Shown piece by piece: positions 62,701-64,000 of a DNA stretch of 64,000 bases. The notes under the pieces were generated by a model, which did no database searches, had not been told where the DNA came from, and saw nothing but the letters and a program-made list of their open reading frames with translations. Numbering within the stretch: position 1 is the stretch's first letter; every line of letters begins with the position of its first letter. The DNA is from Dasyornis broadbenti (Eukaryota > Chordata > Aves > Passeriformes > Dasyornithidae). The stretch covers positions 33,524-97,523 of the forward strand of contig VZRN01001098.1 in the NCBI GenBank assembly GCA_013397935.1. Reading direction: 5' to 3'. The translations under genes and the position numbers were made by a program.

Positions 62701-64000
62701 AAGACAAGGCTGTAATCAGACTAATAACTTCTTCAAAGAGGGATTGGACTAGGAAATGTAATGATAAAATCCAAATAGAATGCTTTAAAGGTAATTGCTG
62801 TCTCCTCACATATACATAGAAAGGTCAAGTGTAACTAGACAGAGCAGATTTGATTTCCTGTATCCTATGTTATCTAAATAAGCAGATCTGCCAAAGACAC
62901 TGAGGAAAGGACTCTAAATCTCAGTGTTAAAACCCCCACCAAGCATATTTAAAAAGCAAATGTTTTTCTCTGGAAGAAATGTATCAAAACCAGAATTTAG
63001 TCCTCTGCCTATTTGAAATGTGCTGCTGTGTTTGTCCTTCATTCTGAAACTTGAAGTATGTATAAGTCTCTTGAATTCTTTCAGTAAAGGGCAAGCAATT
63101 ACAGGTAAAGATTAGCAACCTCCTTTTGATAGAATCCCTAAAGAAGCTTATAAAGTTTGTGTGGATGGCAACATTATTTTTCTCATAAGTGATGAAAAAG
63201 AACGACAGAAATACTTTAACAGGGTAAAGCATGTTGAGTGGAGAGTATATTCATATATCTCTAGAGACAGAGATTTTTAATGCAATTTAATAATTCTAAT
63301 TTTGACAGTTTCAAAATACTGCCAGACCAGATGTGAGAGGGAATTTGGATGGTCACAGGTTGCTTCTGTTGTTGTTTCCATTTCTCCTTTTTATGGGCTG
63401 GTTTCAACATGGAAGCTCTAAATTAGGAAGCTTTAATAGGAATGTATATGACAGTACTTTGGTTAGCCAATCATACCAGTAAGTATCATAAGCAGGAGAG
63501 AGTAAGATTATGTCACAGCTGGAGATATAATTACTGTATAAATTACTCTTTAATAGATTCTGTGCTATGTATTAGGGAACATGTCTCTCAGTTTTACCAA
63601 TTAACCTACTGAAAATACCTCCCAGTAAATTCAGCTGTGTAACTGAAGAGGCAAAGTATTACTCATGTTATTTTTACATTGCTCTATCCAAACACATAGT
63701 CTTCATTAATTAAGATTTATAAATTTCTAGTTGAACAAAAAATTGAATCTCATATGAGTATAAAATTTTCTGACACACAAAATGAGAACATATTGTATTC
63801 CTTTGACCTTCTACCTGTCAAAATTTTTCTGCATGAAAAGTGTATCTACCCCAAAATTCTCCTGGCTAACAGCTGTAGCCTTATTCAATGTTTAGGTCAG
63901 ATTCTCTAAGCATTAGTGTCTTAAAAGTGTTGGGCTGAATTTCAACGCAGATGAAACCAAATGTCAGTCCTAGCAAAGCATTAAATGTATCACTTTTTTT
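59761..64000. other. AT-rich non-coding DNA
   Basis: No gene recognised. A more GC-rich stretch at about 62040-62265 has open frames on both strands (121 codons plus, 105 minus) without recognisable domains. There is a (GTT)n run near 62275-62292 and a G10 run at 62629-62638. Confidence 0.6.
62629..62638. repeat. poly(G) tract, 10 nt
   Basis: An uninterrupted run of 10 G in AT-rich DNA. The length may be unreliable in sequencing. Confidence 0.9.

Noticed and set aside
1..64000. CRISPR arrays, tRNA or rRNA genes, bacterial operons
   Set aside because: No regularly spaced direct repeats of suitable length, no recognisable cloverleaf or rRNA sequence, and no tightly packed long open frames; the window is vertebrate nuclear DNA.

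Overview
The window reads as nuclear DNA of a bird, probably a songbird. The evidence is several decayed copies of CR1, the dominant avian LINE, on both strands; two copies of a long LTR-type repeat that resembles repeats I recall from passerine genomes; and no Alu, L1, B1/B2 or bacterial features. The base composition is strongly AT-rich, with many short A/T homopolymers. The songbird assignment rests on recollection of repeat families and not on a search.

I find no protein-coding gene I can defend. Open frames are short (at most about 146 codons). The longest lie inside repeats or low-complexity DNA and do not resemble a host protein. The window is therefore best read as intergenic DNA or the inside of a very large intron. 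Three splice-site-bounded segments (3804-3844, 27861-27974, 47474-47491) could be exons but are unproven.

Layout: 1-13986 is AT-rich unique DNA with one more GC-rich stretch (about 9045-9640) and a conserved-looking block (7690-7965). 13987-14828 is a 5'-truncated LTR copy. A MIR-type SINE relic sits at 16256-16306. Antisense CR1 pieces lie at 19735-20425 and 23642-24310. 24311-39536 is unique DNA with enhancer-like blocks, including an 18-bp perfect palindrome at 33031-33048. A sense CR1 piece lies at 39537-39893. 39894-48120 is mostly unique, with an A/C-only tract at 43190-43338. 48121-49867 is a nested insertion: a near-complete LTR copy split by a second, unrelated LTR (48906-49637) in the opposite orientation, with a visible target-site duplication. 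A sense CR1 3' end lies at 50790-51208, an antisense MIR relic at 53788-53862, and a (TGGAA)n array at 53971-54045 leads into two consecutive antisense CR1 copies (54046-54435 and 54675-55865). 55866-64000 is again mostly unique DNA.

The recoverable biology is a retroelement history. Old SINE relics (MIR) came first, then repeated CR1 insertions, then LTR insertions; the order of the two nested LTRs can be read directly. Nothing here looks like an operon, a CRISPR array or a new coding system. The most notable items are the nested LTR pair, the 45-50 bp tandem periodicity inside the older LTR, the pentamer tail on an antisense CR1, the palindrome-bearing conserved-looking block, and the exon-like segment at 27861-27974.
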